A stretch of DNA of 10,985 nt from contig CAKQJJ010000029.1 in NCBI GenBank assembly GCA_934247335.1, positions 1 to 10,985 on the forward strand, read 5' to 3'. The position numbers and the translations under genes were made by a program. Under the pieces are notes generated by a model, which was not told the DNA's origin, did no database searches, and saw only the letters and a list, made by a program, of their open reading frames with translations. Each line of letters starts with the position of its first letter. The stretch's first letter is position 1. The DNA is from an uncultured Clostridia bacterium (lineage in GTDB: Bacteria > Bacillota > Clostridia > Christensenellales > Pumilibacteraceae). Positions 1 to 5,833 of this stretch are shown here, in pieces.

Positions 1-2
1 TT

Positions 3-53
3 TCCGCACTGTTCCTTAAACGCGCAATCAAAAACAAAATCGAAAAAATGTAA
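3..53 (+). CDS. C-terminal end of an unidentified upstream gene (partial)
   Basis: Frame 3 is open from the window edge to a TAA at 51-53 and encodes SALFLKRAIKNKIEKM. The short hydrophobic stretch followed by a basic tail would fit the end of a membrane protein, but sixteen residues cannot identify a family. Frame 1 is also open, out to about position 126, but it runs into the next promoter and reads as a lysine/arginine-rich string, so frame 3 is preferred. The consensus promoter starting at 123 suggests this gene is not in one operon with the transporter. The call rests only on reading frame and position. Confidence 0.35.
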   Translation, partial: SALFLKRAIKNKIEKM

Positions 54-77
54 ATTCCGATTCAAAAAAAGGAAAAG

Positions 78-100
78 AAATCGCGATTTTTTTGCGATTT
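78..100. other. Small inverted repeat downstream of the partial gene
   Basis: AAATCGC (78-84) is repeated in inverted form as GCGATTT (94-100), with a 9-base T-rich loop. It lies 25 bases after the upstream stop codon and 22 bases before the next -35 box. No T-run follows the stem on the + strand, so it is a poor intrinsic terminator in that direction. On the minus strand the stem is followed by a pyrimidine-rich run. It could be a weak 3'-end hairpin or chance in an AT-rich spacer. Confidence 0.25.
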
Positions 101-122
101 ATAGCGTAAAAACTTATATTGG

Positions 123-151
123 TTGACAAAACGCGCCGCCGGTTGTATAAT
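123..151 (+). promoter_or_regulatory. Consensus sigma-A promoter for the MFS transporter
   Basis: TTGACA at 123-128, a 17-bp spacer, and TATAAT at 146-151, both hexamers perfect. The start point should be near 158, giving a leader of about 50 bases. A ribosome binding site GGAG at 199-202 sits 7 bases before the ATG at 210. The leader holds only a weak GGCG/CGCC pairing (162-165 with 179-182), and no known riboswitch is recognised. No clear operator dyad overlaps the promoter, so on sequence alone it looks strong and constitutive. Confidence 0.85.
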
Positions 152-209
152 TCGGGTGTAAGGCGTTTGGATAATAATCGCCGCCGAAAAAATTTATCGG
201 AGTAACGGG

Positions 210-1490
210 ATGAAACTAAGCTATAAAAAAGTAATATTCACGGGATTTGCGTTTTTCCTTATCTGCGCGTTCTGGCAGGCGTACGACAACGTAATTCCGC
301 TGATACTGACCAACAAATTCGGCATGAATCAAACCTGGTCGGGCGTGATAATGGCGCTTGACAACCTGTTTGCGCTGTTTTTGCTGCCGCTGTTCGGCGC
401 GCTGTCCGACAAAACCAACACGAAATTCGGCAGACGAACCCCGTATATTTTCGTCGGAACCATATGCGCGGTGCTGTTTTTCATTTTCCTGCCGCTAATC
501 GACACTCTGTGGCTGTTTATTCTCGTGCTGCTTCTCGTGCTTTTGTCCATGTCGATTTTCCGCTCGCCCGCAGTCGCGCTGATGCCGGACGTAACGTGCA
601 AACCGTACCGATCCAAAGCCAACGCGGTAATAAATCTTATGGGCACGGCAGGCGGTATGATAGTGCTTGTGTTCGGAACGATATTCAAAACGAGCGAAGA
701 GCACAAAACCGATTTCTTCCCATATATACTGGCAACGGCAGGGCTTATGCTGCTGGGACTTATCGTATTTTTACTCACCGTCCGCGAGAAAAAATGGGCA
801 GCCGAAATGGTTGAAGACACCGAAAAATATTTCCCCGATAAAGAAGAGGAAGAACGCGAAACGGTGGGCGGAAAACTTACTAAATCTCAGATCGTGTCGC
901 TCGTGCTTATTCTTGCGTCGGTCGCGCTTTGGTATATGGGCTACAACGCCGTGACAAGCAAGTATTCGCTGTACGCAACCAACGTGCTCGGTCAGGACTA
1001 CAACCTCACCATGATGATAGCGCAGGGCGCCGCGATAATCGCGTATATCCCCGTCGGCTTGGTCGCAAGCAAAATCGGCAGAAAAAAGACCGTTCTCATC
1101 GGCGTCGCGCTGCTGTTTGCCGCGTTTTTAACCGCTGCGTTTATGCGTAAAGGCAGCTCGCCCGTCATTATGTACGCGCTGTTCGCTCTTGCCGGAATAG
1201 GCTGGGCTACGATAAACGTCAACTCTTTCCCCATGGTGGTCGAGCTTGCCAAAAGTTCGGATACCGGCAGATACACCGGCTTTTATTACACCGCGAGCAT
1301 GGCTGCTCAGACGCTTACGCCCGTTCTGTCCGGCGTGATTATGGACGCAGCCGGCAATATGCTTCCGCTTTTCTTCTATGCGGCGGCGATGGTGGGCGGC
1401 AGTTTCTTAACCATGCTTTTCGTCCGCCACGGCGACAGCAAGCCCGAAAAACTTCAGAATAAAATAGAAGCTTTCGCCGATAACGACTGA
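210..1490 (+). CDS. MFS transporter, SLC45/GPH-like sugar transporter type
   Basis: 426-residue polytopic inner-membrane protein of the usual major facilitator size, with about twelve hydrophobic segments in two halves. The 2-3 loop carries the MFS motif A signature (GALSDK...FGRR, residues 63-76), echoed in the second half by GLVASKIGRKK (283-293). Residues 118-136 (RSPAVALMPD then PYRSKA) and 353-375 (GRYTGFYY then PVLSG) resemble the sucrose/SLC45 and glycoside-pentoside-hexuronide branches, so a cation-coupled sugar or glycoside symporter is the most likely role. The substrate cannot be read from the sequence. A charged, glutamate-rich central loop (about 192-225) separates the halves. 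The start has a GGAG ribosome binding site at the right distance. The gene appears to stand alone, as the next gene has its own perfect promoter. No sugar-catabolic genes lie beside it. Confidence 0.85.
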   Translation: MKLSYKKVIFTGFAFFLICAFWQAYDNVIPLILTNKFGMNQTWSGVIMALDNLFALFLLPLFGALSDKTNTKFGRRTPYIFVGTICAVLFFIFLPLIDTLWLFILVLLLVLLSMSIFRSPAVALMPDVTCKPYRSKANAVINLMGTAGGMIVLVFGTIFKTSEEHKTDFFPYILATAGLMLLGLIVFLLTVREKKWAAEMVEDTEKYFPDKEEEERETVGGKLTKSQIVSLVLILASVALWYMGYNAVTSKYSLYATNVLGQDYNLTMMIAQGAAIIAYIPVGLVASKIGRKKTVLIGVALLFAAFLTAAFMRKGSSPVIMYALFALAGIGWATINVNSFPMVVELAKSSDTGRYTGFYYTASMAAQTLTPVLSGVIMDAAGNMLPLFFYAAAMVGGSFLTMLFVRHGDSKPEKLQNKIEAFADND

Positions 1491-1528
1491 TAAATTTATC
1501 GTTTTTTCGTAAATTTGCTTAAATTGTC

Positions 1529-1576
1529 AAAAATACTTTGTTAATTTTGTGAAAAACATATTGACAAAGTATTTTT
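1529..1576. repeat. Long inverted repeat overlapping the lipoprotein promoter
   Basis: AAAAATACTTTGT (1529-1541) recurs exactly inverted as ACAAAGTATTTTT (1564-1576). Pairing extends inward to 17 positions (1529-1545 with 1560-1576), including one G-U wobble, around a 14-base loop. The right arm contains all of the -35 hexamer except its first bases and part of the spacer. It may be an operator, for example for the TetR protein encoded 1.3 kb downstream. It may instead be a low-GC 3'-end hairpin for the transporter mRNA, since the right arm ends in a run of five T. The arms have few G-C pairs, which weakens the terminator reading. Confidence 0.6.
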
Positions 1577-1589
1577 ATTATGATATAAT
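1561..1589 (+). promoter_or_regulatory. Perfect extended -10 sigma-A promoter for the lipoprotein gene
   Basis: TTGACA at 1561-1566, a 17-bp spacer ending in TGA, and TATAAT at 1584-1589. The TG one base upstream of the -10 box makes it an extended -10 element. Transcription should start near 1596, with a leader of only about 23 bases that contains the AAGGAG ribosome binding site at 1606-1611, 7 bases before the ATG. Such a fully consensus promoter would normally be very strong, so the overlapping dyad may serve to restrain it. No separate promoter was seen before the next three genes, so it may drive them too. Confidence 0.9.
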
Positions 1590-1618
1590 GTGGTATAAAT
1601 CAAAAAAGGAGTAAAAAA

Positions 1619-2467
1619 ATGAAAAAACGTATATTTGCAAGTTTTTTAATGATTATTTTGGTTTTTATGTCGTTTTCAATTATTGCATGCTCCTCTGACG
1701 GAAAACGGGTGTCTTATGAAGAATTTATGAATAGAGAGGTTTACGAGGAAGGTTATTTCAAGTATCTGTTATATAGTAAAATAAACAGCAAACCCGTAGC
1801 GGGCGAAAAAGTTAAAGCTGCAATAGTAGGGCTTACGGATGAGGGACAAAAACAGGAAGAGCTTGAGATCCCTCGTACAATCGGTGACAATATTCCCGTT
1901 GAACGCATAGGCTTTGAATATTACACGAATGTGTTGGGTGCTGATTATTTTCATATGGAAACACCGAATCTGAAAAAACTGTATATTGGAGATAACGTTA
2001 AGATGATATGGGAGGGGCTTGTCACAGCGCAAGCCGAGGGCGCAAATTATTTCATGGAAGAACGTGATTCGGTGCAAATGAAACTGATATATAACGGTGA
2101 AGAACTGCCTTCAATGTGTTGCAATCTTATACCTCTCTTTGTAAATAAAGAAATTTACGATGCAAACGAGCGTTTGTTTGAAGGGAAGGTTTATCATCAG
2201 GATCGCAATACTAATCCGTTCTTCCTCGTAAATATCGAGTTTATGAATAATTACGAAGACGGAACCGCAAAAGGATATTATCGTTTCGACAGCGTGGACG
2301 ACGGCGAAAAAATTCCCGTTCCGCCCGCTCCGGAAAGAGAAGGATATACTTTCAGCGGTTGGTATACCGAAGCCGAATGCGTAAACCGGTGGAATTTTGA
2401 TACCGCGCCGCAAATTGCAGAAGGCGAACGGTTGCGCCTTTATGCCGGCTGGAAAAAGACCGCATAA
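1619..2467 (+). CDS. Surface lipoprotein with BspA-like LRR segment and C-terminal Flg_new (InlB B-type) repeat
   Basis: 282-residue predicted lipoprotein anchored on the outer face of the membrane. The signal peptide has a KKR start, a hydrophobic core (residues 5-22) and a lipobox IIAC, with Cys24 as the lipidated residue. Residues about 83-133 (ELEIPRTIG... then NLKKLYIGDNVKMI) resemble a degenerate BspA-type (LRR_5) leucine-rich repeat. Residues about 225-278 match the Listeria-Bacteroides repeat: PxxPEREGYTFSGWYTE, a WNFD turn, and LYAGW at the end. Both domain types are common in cell-surface adhesion or ligand-binding proteins, but no ligand can be named. The AT-rich body of the gene (hand count about 38% G+C for 1621-2280) differs from its 3' domain (about 53% for 2281-2460), suggesting domain acquisition or transfer. 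The lipoprotein call is firm; the LRR part is tentative. Confidence 0.8.
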   Translation: MKKRIFASFLMIILVFMSFSIIACSSDGKRVSYEEFMNREVYEEGYFKYLLYSKINSKPVAGEKVKAAIVGLTDEGQKQEELEIPRTIGDNIPVERIGFEYYTNVLGADYFHMETPNLKKLYIGDNVKMIWEGLVTAQAEGANYFMEERDSVQMKLIYNGEELPSMCCNLIPLFVNKEIYDANERLFEGKVYHQDRNTNPFFLVNIEFMNNYEDGTAKGYYRFDSVDDGEKIPVPPAPEREGYTFSGWYTEAECVNRWNFDTAPQIAEGERLRLYAGWKKTA

Positions 2468-2497
2468 ACGACGAACAAAAAAATATCTACAAAAATT

Positions 2498-2854
2498 ATG
2501 AACACAGACAAAATTTATGCGGAAGCGATTGCAAACGAGTACGCACCCAAAAAGACGAGCAAAACGGTAGCGCTCAAAAAACTGGACGCAAAGGCAAAAC
2601 GCCCGTCGGAAATATTCGCGTATACGTTCGGCGTAGTATCGTTGCTTATTCTGGGAGTGGGAATGTGCCTGTCAATGAGCGTTATAGGCGGCGGAACGCT
2701 GCTTTCCCGCACGATCGGCATAATCGTGGGCGTTATCGGTATAGCCGGAGCGTCGGTAAATTACCCGATTTATAAAAAAATCCGCGAAAACGGCAAAAAG
2801 AAGTACGCACAGGATATAATAAATCTGGCAAAAGAAATCAGCGACGAAGAATAA
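2498..2854 (+). CDS. Small two-helix membrane protein, uncharacterised
   Basis: 118-residue protein with an N-terminal cytoplasmic-type segment rich in Lys and Ala (MNTDKIYAEAIANEYAPKK), two membrane helices (about 39-61 and 71-92), and a basic then acidic C-terminal tail (KKIRENGKKKYAQDI). From memory, similar small proteins occur in Clostridia and are sometimes labelled dihydropteridine reductase. I see no nucleotide-binding or catalytic motif here that would support that, so no function is assigned. The gene starts 30 bases after the lipoprotein stop without a recognisable Shine-Dalgarno sequence, and I found no promoter in that gap. It ends 18 bases before the TetR gene. The start is chosen because the N-terminal segment looks like the conserved part of the family and the later ATGs lie inside the first helix. 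Association with a TetR regulator and a second membrane protein suggests a membrane-stress or transport-related role (inference). Confidence 0.75.
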   Translation: MNTDKIYAEAIANEYAPKKTSKTVALKKLDAKAKRPSEIFAYTFGVVSLLILGVGMCLSMSVIGGGTLLSRTIGIIVGVIGIAGASVNYPIYKKIRENGKKKYAQDIINLAKEISDEE

Positions 2855-2872
2855 TCCGTTCGGAAGGAGCAT

Positions 2873-3472
2873 ATGAACAAAAATCAGGGCAAATATTTTT
2901 ATACGGCAAGACTTATGGACGAGGCGCTTTTGACCCTTTTACAGAAAAAGGACTACGAGTTTATTACCGTAAAAGAAGTATGCGAAAAGGCGGGAGTAAA
3001 CCGTTCCACTTTCTATCTTCATTACGAGGGAATGGACGATCTGCTTAAAGAAAGCTACGAGTACGTCATCCGCAGATTTTACGAAAGCTTCGAGTCCGAA
3101 AAAATCACTGCCGAAAAAGTTAAACTTGCCGATAGGCGCGAAAGCATGCTGATAACGCCCGAATATCTGAAACCTTATCTCGAATTCGTGCGGCAGAACG
3201 AAAAAGTAATGTCGCTGATAATGAAAAACGCGACGCTTTTCGGTGCGGAAAAGACTTTTGAAAAAATGTACGGAGATATTTTCCGCCCCATTCTCGATAA
3301 GTTCGGCGTTCCTAAACAAAATCAGGAGTACGTGTTTGCGTACTATATGCACGGCGTGCTTGCGATAATCGAAACGTGGCTGAAAAACGGCTGCACGCGC
3401 GACGTTGACGACATGATACGCCTGATAATCGATTGCCTGCCCAAAATAAAGGACGAGGACACCGAAAAATGA
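2873..3472 (+). CDS. TetR/AcrR family transcriptional regulator (DhaS-like C-terminal domain)
   Basis: 199-residue regulator of usual TetR length. The N-terminal DNA-binding domain spans about residues 10-60. Its helix-turn-helix is at about 31-50, with the typical core VKEVCEKAGVNRSTFYLHY followed by an acidic-rich LL turn. The C-terminal part (YMHGVLAIIETWLKNG at about 158-173, followed by a DVDDMIRLI helix) resembles the TetR_C_7 domain seen in DhaS-type regulators, which mediates dimerisation and ligand sensing. AAGGAG at 2864-2869 lies only 3 bases before the ATG, a rather tight spacing. The stop codon overlaps the start of the next gene. TetR proteins usually repress their own operon and neighbours, so the small membrane protein, the following membrane protein and possibly the lipoprotein are likely targets. 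The dyad at 1529-1576 is a candidate operator. Inducer unknown. Confidence 0.88.
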   Translation: MNKNQGKYFYTARLMDEALLTLLQKKDYEFITVKEVCEKAGVNRSTFYLHYEGMDDLLKESYEYVIRRFYESFESEKITAEKVKLADRRESMLITPEYLKPYLEFVRQNEKVMSLIMKNATLFGAEKTFEKMYGDIFRPILDKFGVPKQNQEYVFAYYMHGVLAIIETWLKNGCTRDVDDMIRLIIDCLPKIKDEDTEK

Positions 3473-4107
3473 ATGCGTCTGCCGTAAAAAATTACGCCCG
3501 CGACGGGGCTTTTTCGGTAATAACGGCGCTCGGATTCTGCGTTTACAACGCCGTTTTGGGGCTTAGCAAAAGCTATTCTTTCGCGATTTGCATGGCGATT
3601 TACTATTTTCTGCTTACCGCAATAAGGATAGGGATAGCGGCGGGCGCGATAATAACCCGAAAAAGCGGGGAAGAAGGCGCCGAAAAAACCGAAAAGTTGT
3701 GCGTTTGCTCTTCGTGGCTGCTCATCGCCCTGAACGTCGCGCTCATCGCCCCGATAATAATGCTCGTGCGGCAGGAGCGGAATTTCTCGCTCGGCATTAT
3801 TCCCGCGATAACCACTGCGGCGTACTGCACGTACAAAACGACGGCGGCTATCGTCCGTTACGTAAGAAAGGGCGAGCGTTCGCCGCTTGACCGAACACGC
3901 AATTCCGTGGCGCTCGTGGACGCCGCGACAAGCGTTCTTATTTTGCAGAATACGCTTATCATGGCAACCGGCTCGAGCGGCAGCGGAGATATGCACACGC
4001 TTACGATTTACACGAGCTTTTTCATCTACGCTTTCATCGTTTTCGCTTCGGTAATGCTGCTCGTTCAGCTCAAAAAACACGCCGCAAACGCCAAAAATAA
4101 GGCGTAA
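3469..4107 (+). CDS. Six-helix integral membrane protein, uncharacterised
   Basis: 212-residue hydrophobic protein with about six membrane helices (near 13-31, 37-62, 82-100, 107-127, 148-166 and 177-199). Between helices 4 and 5 is a basic loop (KTTAAIVRYVRKGE), followed by a polar-helix motif VALVDAATSVLILQNTLI, which I recall as the conserved core of a clostridial family of unknown function. No transporter, enzyme or sensor motif is visible. The ATG at 3469 overlaps the TetR stop (ATGA), with a weak AGGA-type site at 3450-3458, so translation is probably coupled to the regulator. An in-frame ATG at 3433 lies inside the TetR gene and has no better ribosome site. Co-expression with a TetR repressor suggests the protein belongs to an inducible membrane response, but this is inference. 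It is followed by a terminator. Confidence 0.75.
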   Translation: MNASAVKNYARDGAFSVITALGFCVYNAVLGLSKSYSFAICMAIYYFLLTAIRIGIAAGAIITRKSGEEGAEKTEKLCVCSSWLLIALNVALIAPIIMLVRQERNFSLGIIPAITTAAYCTYKTTAAIVRYVRKGERSPLDRTRNSVALVDAATSVLILQNTLIMATGSSGSGDMHTLTIYTSFFIYAFIVFASVMLLVQLKKHAANAKNKA

Positions 4108-4122
4108 AAACACTTTGACATC

Positions 4123-4162
4123 AAAAAAGCCCCGAACTTTTACGTCCGGAGCTTTTATCTTT
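4123..4162. terminator. Bidirectional intrinsic terminator between convergent operons
   Basis: AAAAGCCCCG (4125-4134) pairs with CGGAGCTTTT (4147-4156), with one C-A mismatch and a 12-base loop. The + strand continues into TATCTTTTTC and the minus strand into TTTTTTGATG, so both transcripts would end in a U-rich run. It lies 16 bases past the membrane-protein stop and 10 bases past the proS stop, exactly where a shared terminator is expected. Confidence 0.75.
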
Positions 4163-4171
4163 TTCAAAAAA

Positions 4172-5611
4172 TCAATACGCTCTTCCGAAGATGATGCGCT
4201 TTTTGGCGGGCTTGCCGCATATTGCGCATTTGTCGCCGATGGGGGTCTGGTCGAAGGGCATGTTACGGGTGGTAACCTGCATTTCCTGCTTCAGCTTGTC
4301 CTCGCATTCGCGGCAACCGCACCACATACCTTCCGCAAAGTCGCCGTTATCGACTGCTGCGCGGATTTCTTTCATATTGGAAACCTTGATGGTGTGCGTT
4401 TTGAGATGATTAAGCGCTTTGTCGTACATGTTCTGATTGATATCTGCGAGAATGGCGGGTATTCTTTCCGCAACTTCCGATATGGGAAGCGTGAACTTTT
4501 CGCCCAGCTTATCGCGGCGGGAGTAAACCACTTCGCCTTTTTCGATGTCGCGCGGACCGATTTCGATACGCAGCGGAACGCCTTTCATTTCGTACTCGTT
4601 GAATTTCCATCCGGGCGAATTTTCGGTGTCGTCCAGTTTTACGCGGATTCCTGCGTTTTTAACGCTTTCGTAAAGCTCTTTCGCCTTTTCGAGAACGCCT
4701 TCTTTATGCATTGCAACCGGGATGATAACCGCCTGAACGGGAGCGACGTAAGGAGGCAGGCACAAGCCGCGCTGATCGCCGTGAACCATTATGATGGCGC
4801 CGATAAGACGGGTGGACGCGCCCCAGGAAGTCTGATAGGGGTGCTTTCTCACGCCGTCGCTGTCGAGATAGGTTATGTCGAACGCCTCGGTGAAGTTGGT
4901 GCCGAAGTAGTGGGAGGTGCCGCACTGCAAGCTCTTGCCGTCGTGCATCATTGCTTCTATCGAATAGGTTTCCTGCGCTCCGGCAAACTTTTCTTTTTCC
5001 GACTTTCTGCCTTTCAGCATGGGGATAGCCAGCACGTTACGGCAGAATTCGTCGTAAACGTCCAGCATGCGCATGGTTTCGGCGCGAGCTTCTTCTTCGG
5101 TTCTGTGCAGAGTGTGACCTTCCTGCCACAAAAACTCGGAAGTGCGCAGGAAAGGACGGGTGGTTTTTTCCCAGCGGACGACGTTTGCCCACTGATTGAT
5201 AAGTACGGGCAGATCGCGATAGGACTGCACCCACTTGGAATACATTTCGCATATTATGGTTTCGCTGGTGGGACGAACTACCAGTTTTTCGGGCAGTTCT
5301 TCGTCGCCTACGTGAGTGACCAGCGCCACTTCGGGAGCAAAGCCTTCGACGTGATCGGCTTCTTTTACGAGGTAGCTGTACGGAATGAACATGGGGAAGT
5401 ATGCGTTTTCGTGACCGGTAGCCTTGAAACGTTTGTCCATTTCGCGCTGAATATTTTCCCACACGGCGTAACCGTAGGGGCGGATGACCATGGTGCCTTT
5501 AACCGGACCGTAGTCCACCATTTGCGTCTTTAAAACGACGTCGGTATACCACTGCGGAAAGTTTGTTTCTATGTCCGCAATTTCTTTTACGAACTGAGCG
5601 TCTTTTGCCAT
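4172..5611 (-). CDS. proS: Prolyl-tRNA synthetase, archaeal/eukaryotic type (ProS type 3)
   Basis: 479-residue class II synthetase that activates proline with ATP and loads it on tRNA-Pro in the cytoplasm. The catalytic core holds motif 2 (about residues 143-167, NVVRWEKTTRPFLRTSEFLW) and motif 3 (262-279, SWGASTRLIGAIIMVHGD). The class-II/proline signature RPTSET is at 113-118. An anticodon-binding domain covers about 293-390. The C-terminal domain carries cysteines at 431, 433, 436, 462 and 465, suggesting metal binding, and the protein ends in Tyr, as expected of this short form. It lacks the editing INS insertion of the bacterial-type enzyme. The gene reads opposite to its neighbours. Its start has GGAG at 5625-5622 and a consensus promoter about 40 bases upstream. 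The short leader leaves no room for a T-box. Overlapping palindromes in the promoter suggest repressor control. Confidence 0.96.
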   Translation of the reverse strand: MAKDAQFVKEIADIETNFPQWYTDVVLKTQMVDYGPVKGTMVIRPYGYAVWENIQREMDKRFKATGHENAYFPMFIPYSYLVKEADHVEGFAPEVALVTHVGDEELPEKLVVRPTSETIICEMYSKWVQSYRDLPVLINQWANVVRWEKTTRPFLRTSEFLWQEGHTLHRTEEEARAETMRMLDVYDEFCRNVLAIPMLKGRKSEKEKFAGAQETYSIEAMMHDGKSLQCGTSHYFGTNFTEAFDITYLDSDGVRKHPYQTSWGASTRLIGAIIMVHGDQRGLCLPPYVAPVQAVIIPVAMHKEGVLEKAKELYESVKNAGIRVKLDDTENSPGWKFNEYEMKGVPLRIEIGPRDIEKGEVVYSRRDKLGEKFTLPISEVAERIPAILADINQNMYDKALNHLKTHTIKVSNMKEIRAAVDNGDFAEGMWCGCRECEDKLKQEMQVTTRNMPFDQTPIGDKCAICGKPAKKRIIFGRAY

Positions 5612-5648
5612 AAGTAAATAACTCCGAAAAAATATAAATTCACAATAT

Positions 5649-5677
5649 ATTATAGCTCAATCGTTCGCGATTGTCAA
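5649..5677 (-). promoter_or_regulatory. Consensus sigma-A promoter for proS
   Basis: Read on the minus strand, TTGACA (5677-5672), a 17-bp spacer, and TATAAT (5654-5649), both hexamers perfect. The start point is near 5642, giving a leader of about 30 bases. The leader contains the GGAG site at 5625-5622, 10 bases before the ATG. No T-box fits in this leader. The spacer and -35 box are occupied by the palindromes described separately. Confidence 0.88.
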
Positions 5678-5680
5678 TCG
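5658..5680. repeat. Overlapping palindromes in the proS promoter (candidate operator)
   Basis: Three copies of one hexamer alternate in orientation: CAATCG (5658-5663), CGATTG (5668-5673) and CAATCG (5675-5680). The first two form a perfect 16-bp palindrome with a TTCG centre. The last two form a perfect 13-bp palindrome around a single T. Together they fill the spacer and cover the -35 box, so a bound repressor would block RNA polymerase. Part of the right palindrome is explained by the TTGACA element itself. The regulator is unknown. Confidence 0.6.
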
Positions 5681-5768
5681 TAAAGCGGCTAAAAGGCGTC
5701 CGATTTACCTAAAAAACCGCCGGGCTTGCCAAAATATTTTTCAAACCGCGTTATGCGCCGCGTCGTGC

Positions 5769-5797
5769 TTGACTATTTTCGCGATATATTGTACAAT
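5769..5797 (+). promoter_or_regulatory. Sigma-A promoter for the metK-recD2-yacL-like operon
   Basis: TTGACT at 5769-5774, a 17-bp spacer, and TACAAT at 5792-5797, each one base from consensus. The start point is near 5804, leaving a leader of about 30 bases with AGGAAG at 5818-5823, 10 bases before the metK ATG. This leader is too short for a SAM riboswitch. The promoter position also shows that longer in-frame starts upstream (ATG at 5726) would not be transcribed from it. Confidence 0.78.
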
Positions 5798-5833
5798 ATA
5801 ACGGATAAAAACACGACAGGAAGTTCTGAATTT

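Noticed and set aside
1492..1516. Inverted repeat AAATTTATCG / CGTAAATTT just after the MFS gene as terminator
   Set aside because: It is nearly all A-T with a bulge and no T-run after it. It could be a weak 3' hairpin but is not supported as a terminator.
1502..1530. Divergent minus-strand promoter from TTGACA at 1530-1525
   Set aside because: The position 17 bases away reads AAAAAA on that strand, not a -10 box, and no minus-strand gene follows.
3433..3468. A 12-residue extension of the six-helix membrane protein from an ATG at 3433
   Set aside because: It lies wholly inside the TetR coding region. The ATGA overlap at 3469 is the typical coupled start.
4115..5533. A 472-codon open frame on the + strand across the whole of proS
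   Set aside because: It is antisense to an unmistakable ProRS, starts inside the terminator, and shows no domain signature. It stays open because the codon use of proS rarely produces stop codons on the other strand.
5726..5833. A 36-residue N-terminal extension of metK from an ATG at 5726
   Set aside because: The promoter (5769-5797) lies inside it, there is no ribosome site, and the shorter product matches the normal MetK N-terminus.
5612..5833. T-box for proS or riboswitch for metK in the divergent gap
   Set aside because: Both predicted leaders are only about 30 bases, and I see neither a T-box sequence core nor the stems of a SAM aptamer.
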